8,156 nucleotides of DNA from Candidatus Aenigmatarchaeota archaeon (GCA_030666115.1 DAOUYM010000037.1:1-8156); one strand, 5' to 3'; positions 1 through 6,440 are shown, counted from the stretch's first letter. Numbers and translations: made by a program. Notes: generated by a model from the letters alone, not told the origin.

Positions 1-723
1 GGTGAGGCATGGGATAACGCTGTCCGTGCGATGATGACGATGGGGTATGACAGATTCGTAAAAGCCCCGGAATATCAGACATGGACCAAGGATTCACCGA
101 TGTTCATAATGGTTAATGATCCAATGTCAGCCCCAAGGTTCTCCTCAAAGGCACCGCTAACCCAGGACATGGCAGATGAGTATGCAAACAACCTGGTGAA
201 CGGAATGCCCAAGGAGAAGGAGAACAGCTTTGATTATACGTACTACTCAAGGCTTAGGCACTACCCGGATTGCCTGGTAAGGGCAGGACTGCCAGCCGTG
301 GCAGATGAGCATGAGATAAAGAGTTATGTAAGGAAGATCTCGGAAGGAAAGTGTGTTGTTCAGAGGATAGACCAGGTGGAGAAGGCGATAGAGATATTCA
401 ATAAGGATCCGTCAAGAAGGACAGTGGTCATGCACACATGGATACCAATGAGGGATCTGGCCAAGTTCACGCCAGAGAGGAAGGATACATCGTCCCCGTG
501 TCTGGTACTGGTCCATCCGCAGATTGTTGAGGACAAGCTGCACTTCAACGTTGTGATGAAGACAAACGACCTGTATTCTGCATGGCCAGGAAACGCCTAT
601 GCCTTTACATTACTTCAAAAACACATGGCTGACAAGATCGGTGTTGGAGTCGGTCACTACACCCACTTCTCTGTGTCAATGCAGGTGTATCAGGAAGTGT
701 ACGAGGCCGCGAAGATGGTTTAG
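1..723 (+). CDS. thyA: Thymidylate synthase, archaeal ThyA-like (5' end outside the window)
   Basis: Likely converts dUMP to dTMP in the cytoplasm. The frame is open from base 1, so the ATG at 31 is internal and 240 C-terminal residues are visible. Counting from base 1, thymidylate synthase landmarks are the phosphate-binding Arg pair 139-140, a tryptophan in 'HTWIP', the nucleophile Cys167 in 'SSPC' (codon 499-501), Asp190 in 'TND', Asn198 in 'PGNAYAF', and a terminal block with His219, Tyr220 and His222. Asn at position 198 favours dUMP over dCMP, since the dCMP hydroxymethylases I know carry Asp there. The C-terminal His block is not the usual 'D-x-H-x-Y', so the protein is divergent. 'GEAWDNAV' at the left edge resembles the extreme N-terminus of archaeal homologues, so probably only 10-20 residues are missing. 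The stop lies 16 nt before dCTP deaminase, which acts upstream in the same pathway and suggests one operon. A dCMP-modifying relative is the main alternative. Confidence 0.85.
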   Translation, partial: GEAWDNAVRAMMTMGYDRFVKAPEYQTWTKDSPMFIMVNDPMSAPRFSSKAPLTQDMADEYANNLVNGMPKEKENSFDYTYYSRLRHYPDCLVRAGLPAVADEHEIKSYVRKISEGKCVVQRIDQVEKAIEIFNKDPSRRTVVMHTWIPMRDLAKFTPERKDTSSPCLVLVHPQIVEDKLHFNVVMKTNDLYSAWPGNAYAFTLLQKHMADKIGVGVGHYTHFSVSMQVYQEVYEAAKMV

Positions 724-728
724 TCCTC

Positions 729-735
729 AGGAGGG
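729..735 (+). promoter_or_regulatory. Shine-Dalgarno site of dcd
   Basis: AGGAGGG stands 4 nt before the ATG at 740. It fixes the dCTP deaminase start at 740 and rules out the longer in-frame reading from 599, which would overlap the thymidylate synthase gene. Confidence 0.85.
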
Positions 736-739
736 AGAG

Positions 740-1303
740 ATGATTTTACCAGACCATGAGATAAGGAAGTTGCTCAAGGAAGGAAGGATAGTGATAAAAC
801 CCCTGGATGAAGACATTCAGATACAGCCCGCAGGGATTGACCTGAGGCTCGGGAACGAGTTCAGGGTTTTCAAGGCAACGTCCCTTCCCTACATAGATAC
901 CAGAAAGAAACCAGAGGACTATACCGATACCATAAAGATCAGCAATGACAAACCATTTATCATACACCCCGGAGAATTCGTTCTTGGAACAGTCATGGAG
1001 TACATGAAAATACCCAGCGACCTGATGGGTTCTGTTGACGGGAGGTCTTCTTTGGGAAGGCTCGGGATTTCGATCCACGCGACCTCTGCCTCGATAAACC
1101 CAGGCTGGGAGGGAATGTTCGTGCTGGAGATAACCAACAGTGGTAAGGCTCCTGTTGCAGTCTATCCTGGGATGCGTATAGCCAAGCTCACCCTGCACAA
1201 GCTCTCGTCCCCAGCAGAAAAACCGTACGGTTCCATAGGAAAGGAGAAATACCAGAAACAGGATGATATATTACAGAGCAGGATACACGAGGACAATGAA
1301 TAG
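740..1303 (+). CDS. dcd: dCTP deaminase
   Basis: Deaminates dCTP to dUTP, the precursor of dUMP for the thymidylate synthase encoded just upstream. The protein has 187 residues, normal for the family. Visible landmarks are 'QPAGIDLRLG' (29-38), 'DGRSSLGRLG' (100-109) and 'NPGWEGMFVLEITN' (120-133). Ser103, Arg107 and Glu130 align with catalytic Ser111, Arg115 and Glu138 of the E. coli enzyme at a constant offset of 8. The C-terminal 'SPAEKPYG...KYQKQ' is the usual trimer tail. The start is set by a strong Shine-Dalgarno site 4 nt upstream. The stretch before the catalytic Glu reads 'HATSASINPGW'. It matches neither the E. coli monofunctional form ('TAHRIDPGW') nor the bifunctional deaminase/dUTPase form ('TAGFIDPGF'), so whether it also hydrolyses dUTP is open. 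No separate dUTPase is in the window. The family call is very secure. Confidence 0.95.
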   Translation: MILPDHEIRKLLKEGRIVIKPLDEDIQIQPAGIDLRLGNEFRVFKATSLPYIDTRKKPEDYTDTIKISNDKPFIIHPGEFVLGTVMEYMKIPSDLMGSVDGRSSLGRLGISIHATSASINPGWEGMFVLEITNSGKAPVAVYPGMRIAKLTLHKLSSPAEKPYGSIGKEKYQKQDDILQSRIHEDNE

Positions 1304-1312
1304 CGCAAGAGT

Positions 1313-1341
1313 AGAGCAAAAACAGAGCAAAAACAGAGCAA
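1313..1341 (+). repeat. 11-bp tandem repeat downstream of dcd
   Basis: The unit AGAGCAAAAAC occurs at 1313-1323 and 1324-1334, and its first seven bases again at 1335-1341. It lies 10 nt after the dcd stop, in an A/G-rich stretch. It forms no hairpin with a T tract, so I do not read it as a terminator. Replication slippage is the simplest origin. Confidence 0.75.
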
Positions 1342-1385
1342 GGGTAGTACAAGGATAGTGATGAGGGATGTTGTTCTCAATCAGA

Positions 1386-1399
1386 CACAAATTTAAATA
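1386..1399 (+). promoter_or_regulatory. BRE/TATA promoter of the L10e gene
   Basis: TTTAAATA (1392-1399), preceded by the purine-rich ACACAAA, looks like an archaeal BRE/TATA pair. It predicts transcription from about 1420 and a leader of roughly 50 nt. A GAGGCGAT Shine-Dalgarno-like site begins at 1458, ahead of the ATG at 1469. This separates the ribosomal protein gene from the thyA-dcd operon. Confidence 0.6.
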
Positions 1400-1468
1400 C
1401 TTATTATATTAATTAACCTAATAGTTAACCAATTACAGTCAGCTTGACAGACAACTTGAGGCGATAAT

Positions 1469-1999
1469 ATGGGAGGATTAAGACCAGCCAAGTGCTACAG
1501 GAAACTGGAAAGGCCCAACACAAGGCAGAGCAGGAGAAAGCCCAGAAAGAGCTATGTGAAGGGTGTTCCTGGATCCAAGATACATAAGTTTGAAATGGGT
1601 GATGCCAAGAAGAAACACACATTAAGAGCTTTCGTGGTATCCCAGAACGGGGTTCAGATCAGACATAATGCTCTAGAGGCCGCCAGGGTTACTGTTAACA
1701 GATACCTGGAAAAGACTGTAGGGAAGGGCAACTACTTCATCAAGGTCCTGATATACCCTCATCACGTGATGAGAGAGAACACACTGGCAACCGGTGCTGG
1801 TGCAGACAGGTTCCAGACAGGAATGAGGAAGGCTTTCGGAAAGCCGATAGGTCTGGCAGCAAGGGTCAGGCCCGGACAGAACCTCATGGAAGTAAGGCTT
1901 GACAAGTCAAAACAGAAGTTCGCCAAGGACGCCCTTAAGAGAGCATCTGCCAAGTTCCCAACATCATGCAGGATAGTCTACGAAGAGATCAAGAACTGA
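1469..1999 (+). CDS. rpl10e: 50S ribosomal protein L10e (uL16 family)
   Basis: A 176-residue large-subunit protein, the archaeal/eukaryotic form of bacterial L16 (uL16). It sits near the peptidyl-transferase centre and the tRNA channel. The N-terminus 'MGGLRPAKCYR', the basic segment 18-32 and the hallmark block at 107-135, containing 'GADRFQTGMRKAFGKP' and 'AARVRPGQ', are diagnostic. Length agrees with the archaeal family at about 170-180. The C-terminal 'SCRIVYEEIKN' completes the fold, so the gene is intact. It has its own promoter and a leader of about 50 nt, and is followed 64 bp later by the end of a convergent gene. It is not inside a ribosomal protein cluster, which is common for L10e in archaea. 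Confidence 0.96.
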   Translation: MGGLRPAKCYRKLERPNTRQSRRKPRKSYVKGVPGSKIHKFEMGDAKKKHTLRAFVVSQNGVQIRHNALEAARVTVNRYLEKTVGKGNYFIKVLIYPHHVMRENTLATGAGADRFQTGMRKAFGKPIGLAARVRPGQNLMEVRLDKSKQKFAKDALKRASAKFPTSCRIVYEEIKN

Positions 2000-2063
2000 T
2001 TGTTTCTATCGGAACAGTTCTGTTAAGAAAAGCACTATAGCGATTTCATAGCGATTCTAGATT
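2000..2063. other. Convergent intergenic spacer with a 9-bp direct repeat
   Basis: This is the 64-bp gap between the converging L10e gene and the membrane-protein gene. ATAGCGATT occurs at 2037-2045 and again at 2048-2056, an 11-bp period. A small dyad, AACAG-TT-CTGTT, lies at 2013-2024. No T tract makes a convincing terminator for either gene. Confidence 0.5.
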
Positions 2064-2510
2064 CTATCCAAAGATAGGTATGAATCCTATCACAAAGCCT
2101 GTTAGATATGGCAGCACAAAGAGGGTTATCAGGAAGAATATTATACCCACCACAATCGCATGCACTATACTGAGTTCTCCAAAGAAAGCCTTGATTAGTA
2201 TTATCCATATCAATAGCGGAAGGATGATTCCAATGAATGGTATGGATACGATGTACGGCAAGAGCAGGCCCATTACCACGAACATGTTTATGATGCTCAC
2301 GACCAGAACAGCTATGAAAGCGTTACCTGGCTTGACCGGTTCTTTGAAGGCCTTGCTGAAGACTTCCAGAATTATTATCAGGATTATGCCGCCTATTATG
2401 GTTGAGAGGATTATGTTGATGCCGAGGCCTATCCAGTAGTTGTATGACTGTGAGGTGGCCATTCCATAGATTGCGTTTAGGTCCAAGAAATTCGTTGGGA
2501 AGTCAACCAT
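2064..2510 (-). CDS. Small polytopic membrane protein, function unknown
   Basis: The protein has 148 residues. I do not recognise it. Four hydrophobic segments are clear: about 26-50, 64-89, 90-110 and 114-145, the last long enough to be a helix plus a re-entrant or second helix. The loop 'SKAFKEPVKPG' (52-62), after the first helix, is the main basic segment and suggests that side faces the cytoplasm. There is no signal peptidase motif, catalytic motif or metal site. The extreme isoleucine content (such as 'GGIILIIILEV') is normal for archaeal membrane proteins. It lies downstream of glmU on the same strand with a 77-bp gap and its own TATA box, so it is probably transcribed alone. An envelope role is possible from context only. 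Confidence 0.75.
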   Translation of the reverse strand: MVDFPTNFLDLNAIYGMATSQSYNYWIGLGINIILSTIIGGIILIIILEVFSKAFKEPVKPGNAFIAVLVVSIINMFVVMGLLLPYIVSIPFIGIILPLLIWIILIKAFFGELSIVHAIVVGIIFFLITLFVLPYLTGFVIGFIPIFG

Positions 2511-2531
2511 ATTTTATATTGTGATCAGGGC

Positions 2532-2556
2532 CTTTAAATGGTTTAATTATTTAAAA
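2532..2556 (-). promoter_or_regulatory. Two TATA-like boxes before the membrane-protein gene; probable leaderless start
   Basis: On the minus strand, ATTTAAAG (complement of 2532-2539) is centred about 26 nt before the A of the ATG at 2510. That is the archaeal TATA-to-start distance, so the mRNA probably begins at the start codon. No Shine-Dalgarno site is visible. A second similar box, TTTTAAATAATT, lies about 16 bp further upstream. Both are preceded by ACCA, so this 25-bp area holds a near-duplicated promoter element. Confidence 0.55.
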
Positions 2557-2587
2557 TGGTCTAATGGCATTCGCCTCTAGAAGCAGT

Positions 2588-3778
2588 TCACATTATGTCC
2601 TTGTCCACCACCTGGCACGGAACAGTGCACTTGTCAGGCCAGATATTCCTTCCAGGATAGATTGAGGTGTTGATTCCCAGGCTGGCGTTGTCCCCTATTG
2701 TTGTCCCAAGCTTCCTCCTTCCGCTGTCCGTCAGGTTACCGTTCACATGGGTCTTGACGTTGCACTTATCGTGCCTCAGATTGGCTGCTATACAACCAGC
2801 ACCCACATTAATGCCACACCCCAGTACAGAGTCACCGAAGTATGAGAGATGCCCTATCCGCGTGTTATCCATCACAATGCAGTTCTTTATCTCAACAGCG
2901 TTCCCGACCTTGCAGTTGTTTCCTATGGTTGTGGATGGTCTGATGTAACAGTTAGGCCCTATTGAACAGTTCTCGCCTATCATTACAGGACCCTCTATGT
3001 AACTTCCGTTCTTTACGACGGTCCCTTTCCCAATCCACACGTTCCCCTTTATTGTCGCATTGGGTTCAACCTCGCCTTCTATCCTGGGATTCTCCATACA
3101 TTCCAGTACCTTCTCACTGACATCCAGCAGGCTCCACGGGTAGCCAATTGATAGCCACCTCTTGTTTGCAACCACGCAGTTTATGTCCTGGGTTTTGGCA
3201 AAAGAATTAATCGCTTCATTAAGCTCGTACTCACCTCTTTCAGATTTCTTGAGCTTCTTTATCTCAGGAAATATCCTCTCATCAACAACATACAGTCCGC
3301 AGTTTGCCACGTCAGAAACGAACTTCTTGGGTTTCTCTGCGAATCCCCTGATCTTGTTGTCCTCTGTTACCCACACACCGAACCTGGTCGGGTCCTTGAC
3401 CTTCTGGACGAGTAGAGAGTAATCCGAATCAATAACATCCTTTATATTGTCCTTGTGGTATATGTCGTCACCATTCATCACAACAAACCTTCCCTTGACA
3501 TGACCCTCTGCCGGTAGCACTGCATGGGCAGTTCCCATCTGATCCTTCTGTTCAACATACGTAAGCTTTATCCCACCGAAATTCTTACCAAATCTCTCCT
3601 CTATCATCTCTTTCCTGTATCCCACAACCAGTATTACCTCATCCACCAGACCATCAAGGTTCTCCAGGTTGTGCTGCAGAATGGGTTTGTTCGCTATAGG
3701 AAGCAGGGCCTTGGGTCTGGTCTTTGTCAGCGGGTTCGTCCTTGTTGATTTCCCTGCAGCCATTATCACAGCTTTCAT
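2588..3778 (-). CDS. glmU: Bifunctional GlcN-1-P N-acetyltransferase / GlcNAc-1-P uridylyltransferase, archaeal type
   Basis: Performs the last two steps to UDP-N-acetylglucosamine: acetylation of glucosamine-1-phosphate and uridylyl transfer. The protein has 396 residues, as in archaeal Sulfolobus-type enzymes. Residues 1-230 are a nucleotidyltransferase domain, with 'MAAGKSTRTNPLTKTRPK' (6-23) as the NTP-binding loop, 'QMGTAHAV' (80-87) and the metal-site 'NGDD' (102-105). Residues about 238-390 form a left-handed beta-helix with hexapeptide repeats such as 'IGENCSIGPN'. In it, 'GHLSYFGDSVLG' (309-320), containing His310 and Tyr313, and 'AANLRHDK' (331-338) match the acetyltransferase site. 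The NTP loop has Ser where bacterial GlmU has Gly (GKGTR to GKSTR). The start codon overlaps the stop of the HAD gene (ATGA), with AGGTGGG 3 nt upstream, so translation is coupled. Related sugar-1-phosphate nucleotidylyltransferases are the alternative, but the operon with glmS supports GlmU. Confidence 0.9.
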   Translation of the reverse strand: MKAVIMAAGKSTRTNPLTKTRPKALLPIANKPILQHNLENLDGLVDEVILVVGYRKEMIEERFGKNFGGIKLTYVEQKDQMGTAHAVLPAEGHVKGRFVVMNGDDIYHKDNIKDVIDSDYSLLVQKVKDPTRFGVWVTEDNKIRGFAEKPKKFVSDVANCGLYVVDERIFPEIKKLKKSERGEYELNEAINSFAKTQDINCVVANKRWLSIGYPWSLLDVSEKVLECMENPRIEGEVEPNATIKGNVWIGKGTVVKNGSYIEGPVMIGENCSIGPNCYIRPSTTIGNNCKVGNAVEIKNCIVMDNTRIGHLSYFGDSVLGCGINVGAGCIAANLRHDKCNVKTHVNGNLTDSGRRKLGTTIGDNASLGINTSIYPGRNIWPDKCTVPCQVVDKDIM

Positions 3779-4443
3779 ATCCCACCTATATCTATCTTAT
3801 TTAAATCATTTACAATCAAGTCAGCCTTCGAGAGGTCTTGATTGTTATCAGGTAATCCATTATAGCCTATACAGAACATCCCGGCAGCTTTCGCTGACTC
3901 AACACCGTTCCTGGAATCCTCGATTGCCATACAGTCCCTGGGTTGGATTCCCAATCTCTTTGCAGCCAGCAGGTAGATGTCCGGTGCTGGCTTGCCCTTC
4001 CCGTTCAAGTCATCTGGAGTCACTATCAGTTTGAAGAATCTCCCAAGGGAAAACCGTTCGATCACCATATCTACCCACCGTTTAGGGGATGAAGAGACGA
4101 TTGCAATGGGCATGCCCCTTGTCGATAGTTTCCTGATGAGTTCCAGAACACCCGGAATCAGTGTTACCTTTTCCTTATATATAACAAGAGCCAGTTCATC
4201 AAATTTCCTGTCGAATTCATCCTTTGTCACATGAATCTTGAGGTTATCCTTGACGTAGGAGTAGAGATAGTCGAGTGACACGGCCGTTGTTCTTTCTTTA
4301 TCTTCATTTGACCATTTTCTGCTAATTCTGGATAGCAGCTGCTTCTCAGTGATACGCCAGTACCCCTCACTGTCCACTATCACCCCATCCATGTCGAATA
4401 TGACGGCTTTTGCTGTTTTCATACCATCTTTTTGACCTTCCAT
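3775..4443 (-). CDS. HAD-superfamily sugar-phosphatase-like hydrolase
   Basis: A subfamily I HAD phosphohydrolase of 222 residues in the beta-phosphoglucomutase/YniC-like group. Motif I is 'FDMDG' (16-20; nucleophile Asp17, acid/base Asp19), motif II 'VSSSP' (116-120), motif III Lys151 in 'GKGKPAPD' and motif IV 'AIEDSRNG' (173-180). A helical cap occupies about 25-95. At the place where beta-phosphoglucomutase has its cap histidine ('DTAEYH') this protein reads 'DSEGYW', closer to hexose/hexitol phosphatases; that favours a phosphatase over a mutase. It sits between glmS and glmU and overlaps the glmU start by ATGA, so it probably acts on an amino-sugar phosphate, or trims a by-product, in this pathway. 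The substrate is inferred only. The start is uncertain: ATG 4443 has no Shine-Dalgarno site, while ATG 4422 (giving 215 residues, 'MKTAKAVIF') has GGAAGGT 12 nt upstream. Confidence 0.85.
   Translation of the reverse strand: MEGQKDGMKTAKAVIFDMDGVIVDSEGYWRITEKQLLSRISRKWSNEDKERTTAVSLDYLYSYVKDNLKIHVTKDEFDRKFDELALVIYKEKVTLIPGVLELIRKLSTRGMPIAIVSSSPKRWVDMVIERFSLGRFFKLIVTPDDLNGKGKPAPDIYLLAAKRLGIQPRDCMAIEDSRNGVESAKAAGMFCIGYNGLPDNNQDLSKADLIVNDLNKIDIGGI
3781..3787 (-). promoter_or_regulatory. Shine-Dalgarno site of glmU inside the HAD gene
   Basis: AGGTGGG on the minus strand ends 2 nt before the glmU ATG and lies within the last codons of the HAD gene. With the ATGA overlap it indicates coupled translation and fixes the glmU start. 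Confidence 0.75.
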
Positions 4444-4490
4444 TATTTAACTGTTACGATCACACATCTTATCATTCTGTATGCACACAC

Positions 4491-6317
4491 TCACTTCACT
4501 GTCACGCTCTTCGCCAGGTTTTTTGGATAGTCAGGATCATGTCCCCTGAGTATAGCCAGGTGGTAGGCCAGTATCTGGATTGGGATTATGTTAACGATTG
4601 GCGAAGCGTTCCCGACATCAGGAACCTTTATCCAGTAATCAAATACCTCATTATTCTCCGGAGCCACTCCGATTATGTACCCACCCCTTGACTTTATCTC
4701 AACAGCATTGCTTATGATATCGTTCTTTACCTCATCATTAGCAACCAGTGCTATGCAGGGAGTCCCCTTATCTATCAGTGCCAGCGGACCGTGTTTCAGT
4801 TCCCCGCCAGCAAAGCCCTGTGCATGGATGTAGCTGACCTCCTGTATCTTTATCGCTGACTCCAGTGCCATCGGATAGTTCAGTGACCTGCCTATTATGT
4901 ACATGTTCTCCTTGCTGTGGATCTTCTCGGCAAGACCCCGGATATGCTTCTCATATCTGGGGTTTATCATGTCATTGACCTTGGATGCTGTTTCTATTAG
5001 GAGGCGCCTGCCCTCGTCAAGCTTACCTGCACACGCATATGCAAGCAGCGTAACGAGAGCAAGCTGAGAGGTAGCTGCCTTGGTTGATGCCACTGCTTTT
5101 TCCGGACCCGCGTTTATCAGGAAAGAGTGATCTGACTTCCTGTCAAGGGACGATCCCATAACGTTTACCAGAGAAATTATCCTGACGTGCTTCTTCTTGG
5201 CTGCCTCTATCGCCTCCAGCAGGTCGGCTGTCTCACCCGACTGGGATATGGCGATGAGGAGGGTCTTATCAGTCATGAAGTGATGGTAGTTCGGGAACTC
5301 AGATGAAACAATGAAGTTGATGTGCTTGCCAGCCACCTTCGAGAATATGTATTCACCTGCCAGGCAGACATTACCCGCTGTACCGCAACCAGTGAAGAAC
5401 GTGCCGAAGGCGTTCTTTATATCCTTTGATATCCTTTCGATGTCTTCCATGTTCTGGTTTATGGCCATCCTTATAGTGTCCTTCTGCTCCATTATCTCCT
5501 TGAGCATGAAGTGCTCGAAACCATTCTTCTCTGCCTGACCAGGATCCCATCCTATGTTAACTATTCTTTTCTCAATCTCTTTCCCGTTCTCCATACTGTA
5601 GAACTTTATCCCCCTCCCGGTTCTGTCTATGACCACCATCTCTTCATCGTCCAGGTACATCACGTTGCTGGTGTGTTTCAGGAAGGCCGGTATGTCTGAC
5701 GCAAGGAAGTATTCCTTACGTTTCTTGCTTAAACCCTTACCGGAACCCTTACTGGAATCCTTCACGTTGTTCTTGACACCGACTATCAGGGGAGATCCTC
5801 TCCTTACTCCTATTATCTTGTCAGACTCCCTCGAGAGGGTGACTATCGCATACCTTCCCTTAAGCCTGGAGACTGCTTTCTTAACAGCGTCTTCAAACCC
5901 CAATTCTGAGTACTCCTCTATCAGGTGCGGGATTATTTCCGTATCCGTGTCCGACCTGAACCTGTGTCCCTTCACCTTCAGCTCCTTCCTTAACTCCTGA
6001 TAGTTCTCGATTATGCCGTTATGCACTACAAGAAAATCACCATTACAATCTGTGTGGGGATGAGAGTTCTCTGCTGAAACCTTCCCGTGGGTGGCCCATC
6101 TGGAATGGCCCACTCCCATGAACCCCGGCAGACCCCTGGACAGATTCTGGATAGAGGCATCGCTTATCTTCCCCTCACCCTTCTTGATAAAGAACTCCTT
6201 ATTCTTCAATGTTGCAAAACCATAGGAATCGTATCCCCTGTATTCCAGCCGCTTGAGCGATTCGAATATCACAGGGGCAGCCTCTGTGTCACCTAAATAA
6301 CCTACAATACCGCACAT
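4491..6317 (-). CDS. glmS: Glucosamine-fructose-6-phosphate aminotransferase (isomerizing)
   Basis: Makes glucosamine-6-phosphate from fructose-6-phosphate and glutamine, the entry step to UDP-GlcNAc. The protein has 608 residues, the normal length. The N-terminal glutaminase domain has nucleophile Cys2 ('MCGIVGY', freed by Met removal, which fixes this start), 'GHSRWATHG' (70-78), 'HNG' (99-101) and 'SDTDTE' (122-127). Two SIS domains follow, with 'SQSGET' (358-363) and 'GELKHGPLALID' (505-516), and the C-terminal 'NLAKSVTV' carries the isomerase Lys603. Two oddities stand out. 'CGTAG' (311-315) has Ala where E. coli has phosphate-binding Ser303. The linker at 183-201 holds an extra Lys/Gly/Ser segment made of three tetrapeptide repeats, 187-198. 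Upstream lie a TATA box and a dyad that could regulate it; downstream is the HAD gene, 47 bp away. A weak Shine-Dalgarno-like GTGGATGAT precedes the ATG. Confidence 0.96.
   Translation of the reverse strand: MCGIVGYLGDTEAAPVIFESLKRLEYRGYDSYGFATLKNKEFFIKKGEGKISDASIQNLSRGLPGFMGVGHSRWATHGKVSAENSHPHTDCNGDFLVVHNGIIENYQELRKELKVKGHRFRSDTDTEIIPHLIEEYSELGFEDAVKKAVSRLKGRYAIVTLSRESDKIIGVRRGSPLIVGVKNNVKDSSKGSGKGLSKKRKEYFLASDIPAFLKHTSNVMYLDDEEMVVIDRTGRGIKFYSMENGKEIEKRIVNIGWDPGQAEKNGFEHFMLKEIMEQKDTIRMAINQNMEDIERISKDIKNAFGTFFTGCGTAGNVCLAGEYIFSKVAGKHINFIVSSEFPNYHHFMTDKTLLIAISQSGETADLLEAIEAAKKKHVRIISLVNVMGSSLDRKSDHSFLINAGPEKAVASTKAATSQLALVTLLAYACAGKLDEGRRLLIETASKVNDMINPRYEKHIRGLAEKIHSKENMYIIGRSLNYPMALESAIKIQEVSYIHAQGFAGGELKHGPLALIDKGTPCIALVANDEVKNDIISNAVEIKSRGGYIIGVAPENNEVFDYWIKVPDVGNASPIVNIIPIQILAYHLAILRGHDPDYPKNLAKSVTVK
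5732..5767 (-). repeat. 12-bp tandem repeat within glmS
   Basis: Three degenerate 12-bp units occur at 5732-5743, 5744-5755 and 5756-5767 (plus strand AACCCTTACCGG, AACCCTTACTGG, AATCCTTCACGT). They are in frame and encode DSSK, GSGK and GLSK at residues 187-198 of GlmS, in a loop of the glutaminase domain that is shorter in E. coli GlmS. Confidence 0.8.
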
Positions 6318-6344
6318 GAATCATCCACTCAGCTTTGAAGTCGA

Positions 6345-6362
6345 TACTCGTCGATACGAGTA
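6345..6362. promoter_or_regulatory. 18-bp dyad at the predicted glmS transcription start
   Basis: TACTCGT-CGAT-ACGAGTA has perfect 7-bp arms around a 4-nt centre. It begins about 28 bp upstream of the glmS ATG and overlaps the start expected from the TATA box at 6382-6389. It also contains a direct repeat of TCGATAC (6341-6347 and 6352-6357, the second copy extended by one base on its left). It could be a repressor operator or, in RNA, a 5' hairpin. The placement is seen; the function is inferred. Confidence 0.55.
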
Positions 6363-6381
6363 GTATACCATTCTCCTGTAC

Positions 6382-6389
6382 CATATAAA
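6382..6389 (-). promoter_or_regulatory. TATA box of the glmS operon
   Basis: TTTATATG on the minus strand, in the context GCG-TTTATATGG, predicts transcription from about 6360 and a leader of about 43 nt before the glmS start. It is the best TATA match between glmS and the divergent regulator gene. Confidence 0.6.
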
Positions 6390-6400
6390 CGCTTTATTGA

Positions 6401-6410
6401 GAAATATTTC
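6401..6410. promoter_or_regulatory. GAAATATTTC palindrome between divergent promoters
   Basis: A perfect 10-bp palindrome stands between the glmS TATA box and the regulator TATA box. Its GAAA...TTTC half-sites recur in the dyad at 7655-7667 upstream of the S-layer gene, though with a different spacing (2 versus 5 nt). It is a candidate regulator site; the AT-rich context makes chance possible. Confidence 0.35.
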
Positions 6411-6440
6411 ATACTGGATGCTTCAGAATCCCCCAGAAAA

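Noticed and set aside
31..723. ATG at 31 as the true start of thymidylate synthase.
   Set aside because: The frame is open to base 1 and the residues before it (GEAWDNAVRA) look like the conserved N-terminus; no ribosome site precedes 31.
746..1198. Minus-strand open frame of 150 residues opposite dcd.
   Set aside because: It lies wholly within the antisense of a well-conserved enzyme gene and shows no recognisable domain.
1304..1396. The dcd frame stays open for 30 codons after its TAG stop, suggesting read-through or pyrrolysine.
   Set aside because: The enzyme is complete at the TAG, the extension is encoded by a low-complexity repeat, and an open run of 30 codons is common by chance.
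2013..2024. AACAG-TT-CTGTT dyad after the L10e gene as a hairpin terminator.
   Set aside because: Arms of 5 bp with a 2-nt loop are too weak and no T tract follows.
2080..2439. Plus-strand open frame of 119 residues opposite the membrane-protein gene.
   Set aside because: It is the complement of a clear membrane protein, has no ribosome site or promoter, and its composition is a mirror of hydrophobic codons.
6321..6371. A 16-codon frame upstream of glmS on the minus strand (MVYYSYRRVS...), ending 3 nt before the glmS ATG.
   Set aside because: Its ATG lies only about 15 nt from the TATA centre, upstream of the predicted transcript start, and the AGGAG before it is too close to serve as a ribosome site.
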